DNA from: Alkalihalobacillus deserti
Lineage (GTDB): Bacteria > Bacillota > Bacilli > Bacillales > Bacillaceae_D
Assembly (NCBI RefSeq): GCF_020734105.1
Contig: NZ_JAJAFR010000003.1
Coordinates: 62,001 to 126,000, forward strand
Reading direction: 5' to 3'
Length of the DNA: 64,000 nucleotides
Shown: positions 47,101 through 55,526 of the stretch, piece by piece
Layout of the letters: each line of letters opens with the position of its first letter
How positions within the stretch are numbered: position 1 is the first letter of the stretch
Position numbers and translations under genes: made by a program
The notes under the pieces: generated by a model
Told to the model about the DNA's origin: nothing
Databases searched by the model: none
What the model saw: only the letters and a program-made list of their open reading frames with translations

Positions 47101-47325
47101 TGCTTCACAATCACACGCATAATCAAGTTGTTCAGGTCCGTGTATCTTTACTTTACATTCATAAAGCAAAGAGCCGTCGACAACGGCAAAGTAGGTCTGC
47201 AAACGTGAACCATAGGTTAAATCTGAAATTTTTCCTAATCGATGATAGTTAATTCCTCTATTAAAAGTTGCTTGGTTACTAGCAATTGATAAAATAAATG
47301 CAGCTGACAGCCAAGTATGTTGCAT
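44116..47325 (-). CDS. SWIM-domain SNF2-family helicase
   Basis: A 1069-residue protein. The N-terminal SWIM zinc finger is seen in YACDCEAANTYPGACKHIIAML (about residues 67-88, CxC...CxH). A bacterial SNF2-associated region fills the middle. The Swi2/Snf2 ATPase begins near residue 620, with Walker A DDMGLGKTVQ, the DEAQ box in ILDEAQAIKN, SGTPIENHQDELYSI, and the C-terminal motifs GQRMVIFSQF, SLKAGGTGLNLIGGDTVI and DRVYRYGQ. It is intact. It probably acts as a DNA translocase that displaces proteins such as RNA polymerase. GGAGGACCC precedes the ATG. Confidence 0.93.
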   Translation of the reverse strand: MQHTWLSAAFILSIASNQATFNRGINYHRLGKISDLTYGSRLQTYFAVVDGSLLYECKVKIHGPEQLDYACDCEAANTYPGACKHIIAMLYEIKEGSNEAEVPVLESPQANSKLLQRFRDTTFEEVYFPSIHMEQLLVEYEIIFSYAPSFKEHVIDKIELKLKVGSKRMYVVRDIEEFIQAWMEKQSYTFTPNFRYDPSVHVFNQHDVAIFQQLFTHLAIQATQQQPYYFRPNQKRSLEIPAVSLRSLLEKLKEVSFSYSIGGYQTKNVKIEPLGQQRLFQFSLQESLEQENLIELISLNAADFDFAEEEYQILISANKIYQLTSAQAKEIQIIGEQHSNDEVMDVIPKEQLEAFCSYVLPSLSTIGQVDMSESLRQSIETKPLKAKFFLDIDNGILTGRVSFEYGEYTRNPFDEKNDSTQEKIITRDVRKEELILELIRRTDFSIMEGQLKLSTWDSIVPFLFEELSLLQNQLDVYTTASVKKVIATPTSTPSVKLDVNSETNWLDLTFSIDGIPEEDIIDVLRALQTNTKYYRLTSGSYLQLNHDRFDSMKQVIKTVASPKQALQKEMAIPLHKAFELEGDKSSTKVSKKLHQLLSDIQSPEFSDWKLPSDFHADLREYQVNGYRWLRTLALVGLGGILADDMGLGKTVQTIAFLQAEKEARSSFQALIIAPASLIYNWEKEIAKFAPSLNVIVVVGTKQARKDLLIQNPDADVFITSYPLIQRDGDIYESLLFQAIILDEAQAIKNETTKTTKAVRALRANSCFALSGTPIENHQDELYSIFHSLLPGMLGTKKQFKDLENEVIAKRVRPFILRRLKKDVLSELPDKIETVQYTDLSADQKKMYVAQVKQLTNDVNEAINTNQFQQKRIEILAGLTRLRQICCHPNLINQDAVYQSGKMERLLEYVEEGLQSGQRMVIFSQFTSMLRLIKDSFDDNGWTYHYLDGQTPPKQRVEMAERFNNGEQSLFLISLKAGGTGLNLIGGDTVILYDTWWNPAIEEQAADRVYRYGQTKNVQVVKLIANGTIEEKILDLHERKKALVDSIIQPGEETLQSLSAEDIRNLLTFS

Positions 47326-47455
47326 GAAAAGGGTCCTCCTTAAAACAGTAACTATGCATTAATGATAACATGTTAAACGCAAGTGCGGTATTGGCGCAGA
47401 CTTTATTTTAAATGATAGGTGACAAAATCACTTACCTTCACTTAAGATCTTTTTG

Positions 47456-47485
47456 TTGACGAAATACAACGAATAGAGATACAAT
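47456..47485 (+). promoter_or_regulatory. rib operon promoter
   Basis: TTGACG (47456-47461) and TACAAT (47480-47485) with an 18-base spacer lie 36 bases before the FMN aptamer. Confidence 0.75.
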
Positions 47486-47520
47486 TTAAGAACAACCTAA
47501 TATTAGACCAAATTTTGGTC

Positions 47521-47665
47521 GTTTCCTTCGGGGCGGGGTGAAACTCCCGACCGGCGGTGATGAAGCAATAGCTTCTTAGTCCGTGACCCGACTCTATGTA
47601 TATAGAGGCGGTGGACCTGGTGAAAATCCGGGACCGACAGTGAAAGTCTGGATGGGAGAAGGAAC
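47521..47665 (+). promoter_or_regulatory. FMN riboswitch (RFN element)
   Basis: The conserved RFN sequences are present: CTTCGGGGCGGGGTGAAA, TCCCGACCGGCGGT, AGTCCGTGACCC, GGTGGACCTGGTGAAAATCC and GGGACCGACAGTGAAAGTCT. The outer stem GTTTCCTTC/GAAGGAAC closes the element. It binds FMN and controls the rib genes by premature termination at the hairpin at 47798. Confidence 0.97.
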
Positions 47666-47797
47666 GAATCAGTGTAAAAGGTTATTTGTTTTTTTTGAAA
47701 CCTTTTTATAAGGGGAGTAGTTTATCCTTTTTTAGACACGCTGACAAGAACGGCAATTTGCTAATTGCACGTTTATTTCGTGAACACTTTTACAATC

Positions 47798-47830
47798 AAG
47801 CCCTGAGTATGTTCTAACTCAGGGCTTTTT
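47798..47830 (+). terminator. riboswitch-controlled terminator
   Basis: AAGCCCTGAGT and ACTCAGGGCTT form an 11-bp stem with an eight-base loop, followed by TTTTA. It lies between the FMN aptamer and ribD and is the expression platform. Confidence 0.88.
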
Positions 47831-47868
47831 ATGTGTTTTTTATGAAGTAAAGGATTGTGAGGAATTAT

Positions 47869-48954
47869 ATGAATGATCTTGATTATATGAAACTTGCTCT
47901 GCAACTTGCAGAAAGTACACGCGGACAAACGACACCCAATCCAATGGTAGGTTCTGTAGTCGTTAAAGACGGTGCGATCGTTGGGATGGGAGCTCACTTG
48001 AAAGCGGGAGAAGGCCACGCCGAGGTGCAAGCATTGAAAATGGCTGGAGATAAGGCTACGGGTGGTACCATTTATGTCACTCTTGAACCGTGTAGTCATT
48101 ACGGAAAAACACCGCCTTGTGCAGATTTAATTATTGAAAAAGGACTTGCGAAAGTTGTTATTGCAACAACAGATCCGAACCCTGCAGTTGCAGGGCGTGG
48201 GATAGAAAAGTTGCAAAAAGCTGGTCTAGAAGTTGTTGTTGGGGTTGGACAAAAAGAAGCAAATGCATTAAATGAAGTATTCTTTTATTTTATCCAACAT
48301 GCGAAGCCTTTTGTTACGTTGAAATCAGCGACAACTCTTGATGGGAAAACCGCTACTGTAACAAGAAAGAGTAAATGGATCACAGGACTAGAAGCTAGGG
48401 AAGATGTACATCGTTATCGTCACACTCACGATGCCATACTTGTAGGAATTGGAACTGTGCTTGCTGATGACCCTTCGCTAACAACGCGACTTTTGAGTGG
48501 TGGGAAAAATCCCATTCGTGTAGTATTGGATCGGAGTTTACGCACGCCGCTTACCGCTAAAATTATTCAAGACCAAGAGGCCCCGACTTGGATTTTGACA
48601 GTGGATAAAACTGCTCAAGAAAAAAGAGAAGAAATGGAAAAATACGGCATTGAGGTAATTCAGCTTCCTAATGATTCTATCGAAACGATTTTACAGATCC
48701 TCGGTTCTAAAGGGGTGACATCACTTTTCGTTGAGGGTGGTGCTGAAGTAAATGGCAGCTTCATGAAGGCTAAAGCGGTCAATCAGATGATCACCTACTT
48801 AGCCCCTAAATTATTCGGGGGCCATACTGCACCGACTGCAATTGGCGGAGAAGGAATTGATGAAGTAGAAGACGCACTTGAATTAGAAGTAGCTGAAGTG
48901 ACTACGATAGGTAAGGATATAAAAATTGTCGCTCGTGTGAAAGGAAGTGAGTAA
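47869..48954 (+). CDS. ribD: riboflavin biosynthesis deaminase/reductase RibD
   Basis: A 361-residue bifunctional enzyme that deaminates and then reduces the pyrimidine intermediate of riboflavin synthesis. The N-terminal deaminase domain has the zinc ligands in GEGHAEVQAL near residue 50 and PCSHYGKTPPC near 75-85; the reductase domain (from about 145) has KSATTLDGKTA, TRKSKWITG and LFVEGGAEVNGSF. The start at 47869 follows GTGAGG. It heads the rib operon under FMN riboswitch control and is followed immediately by ribE. Confidence 0.96.
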   Translation: MNDLDYMKLALQLAESTRGQTTPNPMVGSVVVKDGAIVGMGAHLKAGEGHAEVQALKMAGDKATGGTIYVTLEPCSHYGKTPPCADLIIEKGLAKVVIATTDPNPAVAGRGIEKLQKAGLEVVVGVGQKEANALNEVFFYFIQHAKPFVTLKSATTLDGKTATVTRKSKWITGLEAREDVHRYRHTHDAILVGIGTVLADDPSLTTRLLSGGKNPIRVVLDRSLRTPLTAKIIQDQEAPTWILTVDKTAQEKREEMEKYGIEVIQLPNDSIETILQILGSKGVTSLFVEGGAEVNGSFMKAKAVNQMITYLAPKLFGGHTAPTAIGGEGIDEVEDALELEVAEVTTIGKDIKIVARVKGSE

Positions 48955-49611
48955 ATGTTTACGGGTATTATAGAAGAGATAGGAGACATTCAGGAAATAC
49001 GTTCAAGTGGAGAATCAATGGTGATGAAAATTGGTGCTAGTCACATTTTGAAAGATGTTCATCTCGGAGACAGTATTTCTGTGAACGGTGTATGTTTAAC
49101 CGTAACCTCTTTTGCGTCTACTCACTTTACTGTAGACGTCATGCCGGAGACCGTTAGAGCAACGAGTTTACAAGGGCTTGGTCGAGGTTCAAAGGTGAAT
49201 CTTGAACGTGCAATGAGTGCGAAAGGACGTTTTGGGGGGCATTTTGTATCTGGACATGTTGATGGAATTGGAAAAATTTTAACGAAGAAACCAGAACATA
49301 ATGCCGTCTACTATCGCATCGGTGTTACGCCAGAATTGCGCCATTATATAATTGAAAAAGGCTCTGTCGCTGTAGATGGAACAAGCTTAACGATTTTTGC
49401 AGTCGATAATGAAAGTTTCACGATTTCGATTATCCCTCATACCATTGAGGAGACCATTATTGGATTAAAAGGTGTAGGCGATATCGTTAACATTGAATGT
49501 GACATGGTCGGTAAGTACATCGAACAATTTATCTCAAGACGCTTTGAACCTAATAAGAAATCTCAATCTTCGTTATCAGAGAGTTTCCTTTCGGAGCACG
49601 GTTATAAATGA
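48955..49611 (+). CDS. ribE: riboflavin synthase alpha subunit
   Basis: The 218-residue product has the two repeated lumazine-binding halves: MFTGIIEEIGDIQ and DSISVNGVCLTV in the first, then FVSGHVDGIGKI and GSVAVDGTSLTIF in the second. It dismutates two 6,7-dimethyl-8-ribityllumazine molecules to riboflavin. The ATG follows the ribD stop with no gap, so translation is coupled. Confidence 0.96.
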   Translation: MFTGIIEEIGDIQEIRSSGESMVMKIGASHILKDVHLGDSISVNGVCLTVTSFASTHFTVDVMPETVRATSLQGLGRGSKVNLERAMSAKGRFGGHFVSGHVDGIGKILTKKPEHNAVYYRIGVTPELRHYIIEKGSVAVDGTSLTIFAVDNESFTISIIPHTIEETIIGLKGVGDIVNIECDMVGKYIEQFISRRFEPNKKSQSSLSESFLSEHGYK

Positions 49612-49638
49612 AATTAGAGGATGGGATGGTGAATAGAG

Positions 49639-50859
49639 ATGACTGAAAAGAAGGAAGAACGCAAAAATTTTGATCCGATAGAGGAAGCGATCTATGAGTT
49701 GATGCAAGGACGATGTGTTATCGTTTGTGACGATGAAGATCGTGAAAACGAAGGAGATTTCGTAGCGATTGCAGAAAAAACAACTCCTGAAGTCATTAAT
49801 TTTATGGTGACACATGGTCGCGGTCTTGTTTGTGCTCCTATTACAGAAGAACGTGCGAAAGAACTTGATCTTGTACCAATGGTTGATCATAATACAGATC
49901 CTCATGGTACTGCTTTTACAGTAAGTGTAGATCACTATACTAACTCCACAGGGATTTCAGCTAAAGAGAGAGCGGATACGGTTAGAGCTTTAATTGATGA
50001 CGAATCGATGAAGCATCATTTCAAACGCCCAGGACATATTTTTCCACTTGTTGCGAAAAATGGAGGAGTGTTAAGACGTGCGGGGCATACAGAAGCAGCG
50101 GTTGATCTAGCGCGATTATCGGGTGCAAAGCCTGCTGGTGTCATTTGTGAGATCATGAATGCGGATGGAACGATGGCAAGGGTACCACAATTACGCAAAA
50201 TTGCAGATGAACATAAGTTGAAAATGATTACAATCAAGGATTTGATTAAATATCGTCATCGCAAAGATAAATTAGTAAAACGCGAAGTTGAAATTCAACT
50301 ACCAACTGAATTTGGTGATTTTCGTGCTATTGGATTCTCCGATATTATTGATGAAAAAGAAAGTGTTGCTTTAGTGAAAGGAGAAATTATTGAAGGAGAA
50401 CCGATACTAGTCCGTGTTCATTCTGAATGTTTAACGGGTGATGTCTTTGGTTCACATCGTTGTGATTGCGGTCCGCAATTGCACGCTGCATTAGCTCAGA
50501 TTGAGCAAGCAGGCAGTGGAATTCTTCTTTATATGCGCCAAGAAGGTCGTGGCATTGGCTTAATGAATAAACTTAGAGCCTATAAGCTTCAAGAAGAAGG
50601 GTATGATACGGTAGAGGCCAATGAAAAGCTAGGATTTCCAGCTGATTTACGCGACTACGGCATCGGAGCTCAAATTTTACGAGAATTAGGTGTTAAGCAA
50701 ATGCGATTGCTAACAAACAATCCACGTAAAATCACGGGATTAAAAGGATATGAACTTGAAGTCATAGAACGAGTAGCCTTGCAATTGCCACACAACAAAG
50801 ACAACGAACAATACCTAAAAACAAAATCAGAAAAACTAGGCCATATGCTTCATTTTTAA
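49639..50859 (+). CDS. ribBA: 3,4-DHBP synthase / GTP cyclohydrolase II (RibBA)
   Basis: A 406-residue fusion. The N-terminal RibB part (to about residue 205) has [14 protein letters not shown] and [29 protein letters not shown]. The C-terminal RibA part has the zinc Cys in [18 protein letters not shown] and the GTP site RQEGRGIGL. It supplies both precursors of lumazine. It is the third gene of the operon; ribH follows only after a 260-base gap holding a structured repeat. Confidence 0.97.
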   Translation: MTEKKEERKNFDPIEEAIYELMQGRCVIVCDDEDRENEGDFVAIAEKTTPEVINFMVTHGRGLVCAPITEERAKELDLVPMVDHNTDPHGTAFTVSVDHYTNSTGISAKERADTVRALIDDESMKHHFKRPGHIFPLVAKNGGVLRRAGHTEAAVDLARLSGAKPAGVICEIMNADGTMARVPQLRKIADEHKLKMITIKDLIKYRHRKDKLVKREVEIQLPTEFGDFRAIGFSDIIDEKESVALVKGEIIEGEPILVRVHSECLTGDVFGSHRCDCGPQLHAALAQIEQAGSGILLYMRQEGRGIGLMNKLRAYKLQEEGYDTVEANEKLGFPADLRDYGIGAQILRELGVKQMRLLTNNPRKITGLKGYELEVIERVALQLPHNKDNEQYLKTKSEKLGHMLHF

Positions 50860-50861
50860 GA

Positions 50862-51045
50862 GAGTTAATACCAAAAAGGTCGAACTTTACCTTTTTGGTA
50901 TTAACTCGAAGCGATGAGTATAGCCACTGCATGGTTTTAAGCCTTTCTGAGGGTTTCTCAGAAAAGGCGGGCAGTGAGAGAAGCCATCGCAAATTAATTC
51001 AACAAAAAGGTCGAACTTTACCTTTTTGGATAACTCGAAGCGATG
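50862..51045 (+). repeat. dispersed structured repeat, copy B with a partial second copy
   Basis: A perfect 19-bp hairpin (GAGTTAATACCAAAAAGGT with ACCTTTTTGGTATTAACTC, 50862-50906) is followed by the same rod as at 8690. GCGATG (50911-50916) pairs with CATCGC (50985-50990), ACTGC (50926-50930) with GCAGT (50971-50975) and CTGAG (50947-50951) with CTCAG (50957-50961) around GGTTT. At 51003-51045 the 5' hairpin and AACTCGAAGCGATG recur. The element separates ribBA from ribH. Confidence 0.87.
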
Positions 51046-51122
51046 TTGTTATGGATTAAAACAACTACATAGCTACATTATTTACACATTAAAAATTGGA
51101 AAACAATCGAGGAGGAAATAAA

Positions 51123-51593
51123 ATGGGACATGTATATGAAGGACATTTAGTAGCAACAGGTTTAAAAGTAGGAATTGTAGTTGGTCGATTTAATGAGTTT
51201 ATTACGAGCAAATTACTAGGTGGAGCACAAGATGCGCTTAAGCGTCATGGTATTAAAGAAGAAGATGTAGATGTAGCTTGGGTACCTGGAGCTTTTGAGA
51301 TTCCATATGCAGCAAAAAAGATGTTGGATACTAATAAATATGATGCGGTTATTACGTTAGGAACGGTGATTCGTGGGGCAACACCACATTTTGACTTTGT
51401 ATGTAGTGAAGTGGCAAAAGGAGTGGGATCTCTTTCGTTATCATCTGGAAAACCAGTTATTTTTGGTGTTCTTACGACAGATACCATTGAACAAGCTGTT
51501 GAAAGAGCTGGAACAAAAGCTGGTAATAAAGGATGGGACGCAGCTACAGCTGCTATTGAAATGGCGAACTTAGGAAGAAGTTTCGAGAACTAA
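51123..51593 (+). CDS. ribH: 6,7-dimethyl-8-ribityllumazine synthase
   Basis: A 156-residue lumazine synthase, which forms 60-subunit shells in Bacillus. The motifs [57 protein letters not shown] and [24 protein letters not shown] are all present, including the active-site His in the HFDFV block. The start at 51123 follows GAGGAGG; a longer frame to 51096 is not supported. Whether it is still read from the riboswitch promoter across the hairpins is uncertain. Confidence 0.96.
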   Translation: MGHVYEGHLVATGLKVGIVVGRFNEFITSKLLGGAQDALKRHGIKEEDVDVAWVPGAFEIPYAAKKMLDTNKYDAVITLGTVIRGATPHFDFVCSEVAKGVGSLSLSSGKPVIFGVLTTDTIEQAVERAGTKAGNKGWDAATAAIEMANLGRSFEN

Positions 51594-51654
51594 TAACTAG
51601 GAAATGAAACAAAGTATAGCTCGTGGGGTTTCGGCACATATGGCAGTACGATAG

Positions 51655-51694
51655 TAAAAAGAGATGCATTAGCTTAGGCTTAGCATCTCTTTTT
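51655..51694 (+). terminator. rib operon terminator
   Basis: AAAAAGAGATGC and GCATCTCTTTTT form a 12-bp stem with a T-rich 3' side. Confidence 0.9.
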
Positions 51695-51906
51695 CTTAGT
51701 TAATCTAGAAGCATATCCCAGATTAATTACTTTGCTCATCTTAAGATCGGAGAGAAACGTTTTAGTCATTTTTAGCATATGGTAAACTAGGTAAACATAA
51801 ATGTGAAAGAAAAGAGACCAAATCTAATGAAATATGGTAAAATGGAAAACGGTGAAAGCGCATACGAAATCAGCCCAGTAAGGGTTAGAAACGTGAGAGG
51901 TTTAAC
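51695..51906 (+). other. region between ribH and ribT
   Basis: No gene seen. AT-rich sequence with several possible -10 boxes (TATGGTAAA, TATGGTAAAAT) suggests a separate promoter for the acetyltransferase gene. Confidence 0.35.
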
Positions 51907-52260
51907 ATGCTTGTAGCTTATAAAACGATTAATCAAAAAATTGCAATGGGACTTCTTTCTTTTATGCCAAAAGAGAAAGATGTCAAAAAACTTCAGAAGA
52001 CGATTGAGCGATATGAAAATGATCCAGATTGGAAGCTTTACTTATGGAAAGAAGATGATTTTGTTGGGATTGTCGGAATTTCAATTGAGAATGATGTTGC
52101 GTTGTTACAGCACTTATGTGTGAACCCTTCATTTAGACAAGAAGGGATCGGCAAAATGATTTTATATGAATTAAAAAGTATAATTCCATGTGAATTAAAG
52201 CCGACAAAAGAAACAAAGAATTTTGTATTGGCTTGTATGGAAGATGGAAAAACTAGTTAA
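51907..52260 (+). CDS. ribT: GNAT acetyltransferase RibT
   Basis: The 117-residue protein is a GNAT-fold acetyltransferase: a short N-terminal helix pair, then DDFVGIVGISIENDVALLQHLCVNPSFRQEGIGKMILYEL. The acetyl-CoA loop reads RQEGIGKM. Its size and position after ribH match B. subtilis RibT, whose substrate is unknown. It lies beyond the rib terminator, so it may have its own promoter. Confidence 0.88.
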   Translation: MLVAYKTINQKIAMGLLSFMPKEKDVKKLQKTIERYENDPDWKLYLWKEDDFVGIVGISIENDVALLQHLCVNPSFRQEGIGKMILYELKSIIPCELKPTKETKNFVLACMEDGKTS

Positions 52261-52288
52261 AAATGGGAGAAGGCCAGTTCGTATTCTT

Positions 52289-52330
52289 CTCGAAAGGCAT
52301 TGAGGATGTTCCCTCACTGCCTTTTTTGTT
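52289..52330. terminator. terminator between ribT and the DUF309 gene
   Basis: AAAGGCA-TGAGG and CCTCA-TGCCTTT arms are followed by six T. It overlaps the end of the convergent DUF309 gene. Confidence 0.8.
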
Positions 52331-52844
52331 GTCTTAATTGAAGTTGGCGCTGACGTTCATTGATCACATCTTTGCGATTCCTTTTGAGATGTTTGTGAAT
52401 TAGGGATTCGTTTAAAACGGGAGAGGTTAAAATTTGCCATTTTCTTCCGACTTCCTCACATCTTTTTAAACAAGCATCTAATAACTGTGAATCCTTTATT
52501 GGTAAATTGAAATCATAAAATGGTTCTTTTGGAGTTTTTACAAGCTTAATCTGTTTGTTTAATACATTTTCAAGTTCAACTACATCAAGTCCAAGATTAC
52601 TAATCGCAGTAGATTGAAGTGCTAATGCCTGCTTAGCTTTGTTATACATTCGTAAAGCTCCGGTGTAATTCTTCCTTCTATGATGATACAACCCAACAGC
52701 GATTTGAATTAATCCAATCCAATGTGCTTGCCGAGTAGTTACAGGCTGTTGTTTCCAATGTTCCTCTAATACTTCGTGGCATTCAAAGTAATCACGGTCA
52801 ACATGAAAATAGATAATGTAATCTAAATAAGCTGTTGGATACAT
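52314..52844 (-). CDS. ypuF: DUF309 protein (YpuF)
   Basis: A 176-residue helical protein with the DUF309 core FHVDRDYFECHEVLEEHWK near residues 13-31 and HWIGLIQIAVGLYHHRRKNYTGALRMYNKA near 40-70. The C-terminal region, rich in Arg, Lys and Gln, is an extension. The function is unknown. YpuF lies between the rib genes and scpA in B. subtilis, as here. The start at 52844 follows AAAGGAGA. Confidence 0.85.
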   Translation of the reverse strand: MYPTAYLDYIIYFHVDRDYFECHEVLEEHWKQQPVTTRQAHWIGLIQIAVGLYHHRRKNYTGALRMYNKAKQALALQSTAISNLGLDVVELENVLNKQIKLVKTPKEPFYDFNLPIKDSQLLDACLKRCEEVGRKWQILTSPVLNESLIHKHLKRNRKDVINERQRQLQLRQQKRQ

Positions 52845-52979
52845 GAAGAAATCTCCTTTTCTCATTTAACTAAATCTAGTTTATCATAATTATGTAATGT
52901 TTACTTGTTTGATATCCGACTAAATTAAATTGTGGTATAATTTCATCTAGTGTAAATTTTAAATGCTAGTGGTGGTAGG

Positions 52980-53768
52980 ATGAATCCCTATAGTGTAAAG
53001 CTCGATTTGTTTGAAGGTCCTTTAGATCTTCTATTGCATTTAATTAATGAAGCTGAGGTTGATATATACGATATTCCAGTTGCTGTTATTACCGATCAAT
53101 ACTTAACCTATATACATGCTATGCAAGAATTAGAACTTGATGTAGCCAGTGAATACTTGGTTATGGCGGCAACGCTTCTTGCTATTAAAAGCAAGATGCT
53201 TCTCCCAAAACAAGAGGAGGAGCTTTTTGATGATGATTGGGAAATGGAAGAAGAAGATCCTCGGGAAGAGCTTATATTTAGATTAATTGAGTACAGAAAA
53301 TACAAGGAAGCGGCAACAGAATTGAAGGAAAAGGAACAAGAGCGAAGTTTGGTACATACACGTCCACCTGAAGACCTTGATCCCTTTATAACTGAAGAAG
53401 AAAGAAGAGATATTGCTATTCAAGGTGTGTCTCTGTTTGATATGCTCAGTGCTTATCAAAAATTGTTAAAGCGAAAAGAGTTAAAAGCTCCACGGATGAC
53501 AACGGTTAAAAGTCAGGAGTACTCAATTGAAGAACGTATGCAAGAAGTTTTAACGGAACTAGATAGATTCAAAGGGTTTTGTCGTTTTTATGATTTATTT
53601 CCGGTACCTGAGCGAGGACATGTTGTCGTAAGTTTTTTGGCTATTTTGGAATTAATGAAAACGAAAGCCATTCGTTGTGAGCAGATGATGAATTTTTCAG
53701 ACATCATGATCTACAGAATAGAGGAGGGAGTCCACATTGACAGTGCAAGAGCTTCAAGCAACAATTGA
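52980..53768 (+). CDS. scpA: segregation and condensation protein A
   Basis: A 262-residue kleisin. The N-terminal Smc-binding domain starts [29 protein letters not shown]; a Glu-rich linker and the helical C-terminal winged-helix domain ([20 protein letters not shown]) follow. With ScpB it forms the Smc-ScpAB condensin needed for chromosome segregation. Its 3' end overlaps scpB by 32 bases. Intact. Confidence 0.96.
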   Translation: MNPYSVKLDLFEGPLDLLLHLINEAEVDIYDIPVAVITDQYLTYIHAMQELELDVASEYLVMAATLLAIKSKMLLPKQEEELFDDDWEMEEEDPREELIFRLIEYRKYKEAATELKEKEQERSLVHTRPPEDLDPFITEEERRDIAIQGVSLFDMLSAYQKLLKRKELKAPRMTTVKSQEYSIEERMQEVLTELDRFKGFCRFYDLFPVPERGHVVVSFLAILELMKTKAIRCEQMMNFSDIMIYRIEEGVHIDSARASSNN

Positions 53769-54324
53769 GGGATTGTTATTTGTGGCAGGAGATGAAGGAT
53801 TGACGCCAGCTGACCTGGCAACGATTGTAGAGATAGAACCTGAAACTATTTCAGATGTTATTTACTCCCTGCAATTGTTATTTAAAGAACAACAACGGGG
53901 TTTGCAAATTGTTGAAGTTGCCGGTGCGTTTCGGTTAACTACAAAGCCTGAACATGCACCTTATTTCAAAAAAATGGCAGCTTCGCCGTTGCATTCAAGT
54001 TTATCTCAGGCTGCACTAGAGACTTTGGCAATTATAGCTTATCGACAACCGATTACCCGTATGGAAATTGATGAAATACGCGGTGTGAAATCGGATCGGG
54101 CGATTCATTCTTTATCTTCTAAATTGCTGATTAAAGAAGTAGACCGGGCTCCGGGTCCAGGAAGGCCTATTTTATATGGTACGACTAAATTCTTTTTAGA
54201 TCATTTTGGATTAAAAGATTTAGAGGAACTGCCTCCGTTACCAGAAAATATCGATGAGTCTTCGTTAGAGGATGAGGCTGATCTTTTCTTTAAGAAGTTT
54301 GAAGCAACCCTTGAAACAGAATAA
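53737..54324 (+). CDS. scpB: segregation and condensation protein B
   Basis: A 195-residue protein with two winged-helix domains: [23 protein letters not shown], then [38 protein letters not shown] and [18 protein letters not shown]. ScpB dimers bind the ScpA linker. The start is TTG after GAGGAGGGAG, inside the scpA coding region, so the two are translationally coupled. Confidence 0.96.
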   Translation: MTVQELQATIEGLLFVAGDEGLTPADLATIVEIEPETISDVIYSLQLLFKEQQRGLQIVEVAGAFRLTTKPEHAPYFKKMAASPLHSSLSQAALETLAIIAYRQPITRMEIDEIRGVKSDRAIHSLSSKLLIKEVDRAPGPGRPILYGTTKFFLDHFGLKDLEELPPLPENIDESSLEDEADLFFKKFEATLETE

Positions 54325-54508
54325 GCAAGACAATGCTGGTGGACAAACAATGTTCATCAGCTTTTTAGTTTATTTTAAAAATTGATCATTCTCTCTCAGT
54401 GAAAAAGGATGAAAAATAGCCGATTTCCAGAGAATGCTAAGGCACAGATAGACATTCATCTTGCATAGGATAACATGTTACTGCTAAGTGAGATGAGGAG
54501 GAGTTCAA

Positions 54509-55417
54509 GTGAATAAACAGGAAAGAGCTATTTTAGAATGGGCGAAGGAAGTTAAAGACGCTTGGAATCAGCAGGGGTCAGTGATTGAAGCACAGGTAGA
54601 CTATCATAAAATAAAACCTTTTGTTGGTGCGTTAGTTACATTATTAAATGAACTTGAGCATGGGGCCAGTCGTGGCTCTGAACAAGAACGAATAAATCAA
54701 TTAGATGAGTTAGCAACAAAGGTATACGAGTATTGGTGTGAACTTGAGCCTGCAACGCGTTCCGAGGGAAGAGGAGAAGATTTAGAACCTGTCCCAATTG
54801 GTGGTCACAAGTTACCTCCATTACCATATGCCTATAATGCATTAGAACCTTATATCTCTGAAGAAATTATGCGATTACATCATAGTAAACATCATCAAGG
54901 TTATGTGGACGGGTTAAATAAAGCTGAAAATGAGATGCAGAAAGCTCGGAGAAAAAACGATTATGATTTAATTAAGCACTGGGAAAGAGAAGCAGCCTTT
55001 AATGGAGCAGGGCACTATTTACACACTATTTTTTGGTATATCATGAGTCCGCATGGTGGCGGTCAGCCGAGTGGGGAACTGGCAGCTCAAATCAATAGGG
55101 ATTTCGGTAACTTTAAAAAGATGAAAGAGCATTTTTCTAAAGCTGCAGAGGAAGTGGAAGCTGTCGGGTGGGCTTTGTTGGTTTGGTCACCTCGTACCCA
55201 CCGTCTTGAAATCTTACAGGCGGAAAAACATCAGAACCTCAGTCAACAAGATGTCATCCCTCTACTTGTACTAGATGTGTGGGAACATGCCTATTACTTG
55301 CAATACAAAAATGAAAGAAAACCATATATTTCTAATTGGTGGAATGTCGTAAACTGGACCGAAGTCGAAAAACGTTATTTAGAAGCGCGTCAACTAAGAT
55401 GGAAAACATATAAATAA
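54509..55417 (+). CDS. sodF: Fe/Mn superoxide dismutase-domain protein (SodF-like)
   Basis: This 302-residue protein has an N-terminal helical extension of about 95 residues (LEWAKEVKDAWNQQGSVIEA, ELATKVYEYWCELEP) followed by a Fe/Mn SOD domain. The SOD metal ligands appear as His in HHSKHHQGYVDGLNKAE, His in GAGHYLHTIFWYIMSPHGGG, and Asp and His in LDVWEHAYYLQYKNERKPYI. B. subtilis SodF has the same layout. It dismutates superoxide or has a related spore role. AGGAGGAG precedes the GTG start. Confidence 0.9.
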   Translation: MNKQERAILEWAKEVKDAWNQQGSVIEAQVDYHKIKPFVGALVTLLNELEHGASRGSEQERINQLDELATKVYEYWCELEPATRSEGRGEDLEPVPIGGHKLPPLPYAYNALEPYISEEIMRLHHSKHHQGYVDGLNKAENEMQKARRKNDYDLIKHWEREAAFNGAGHYLHTIFWYIMSPHGGGQPSGELAAQINRDFGNFKKMKEHFSKAAEEVEAVGWALLVWSPRTHRLEILQAEKHQNLSQQDVIPLLVLDVWEHAYYLQYKNERKPYISNWWNVVNWTEVEKRYLEARQLRWKTYK

Positions 55418-55435
55418 ATGAAATAAGTAAAGAAG

Positions 55436-55476
55436 TCAAGCTAGCTATGAATAAATAACTCTTAGCTAGCTTAACG
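55436..55476 (+). terminator. inverted repeat after sodF
   Basis: AAGCTAGCTA and TAGCTAGCTT arms with a 15-base loop; no T run. A terminator by position only. Confidence 0.5.
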
Positions 55477-55526
55477 AGTTATTGTCTACACACAACAAAT
55501 TTTATCCTATATTCCTTCGACTCAAA

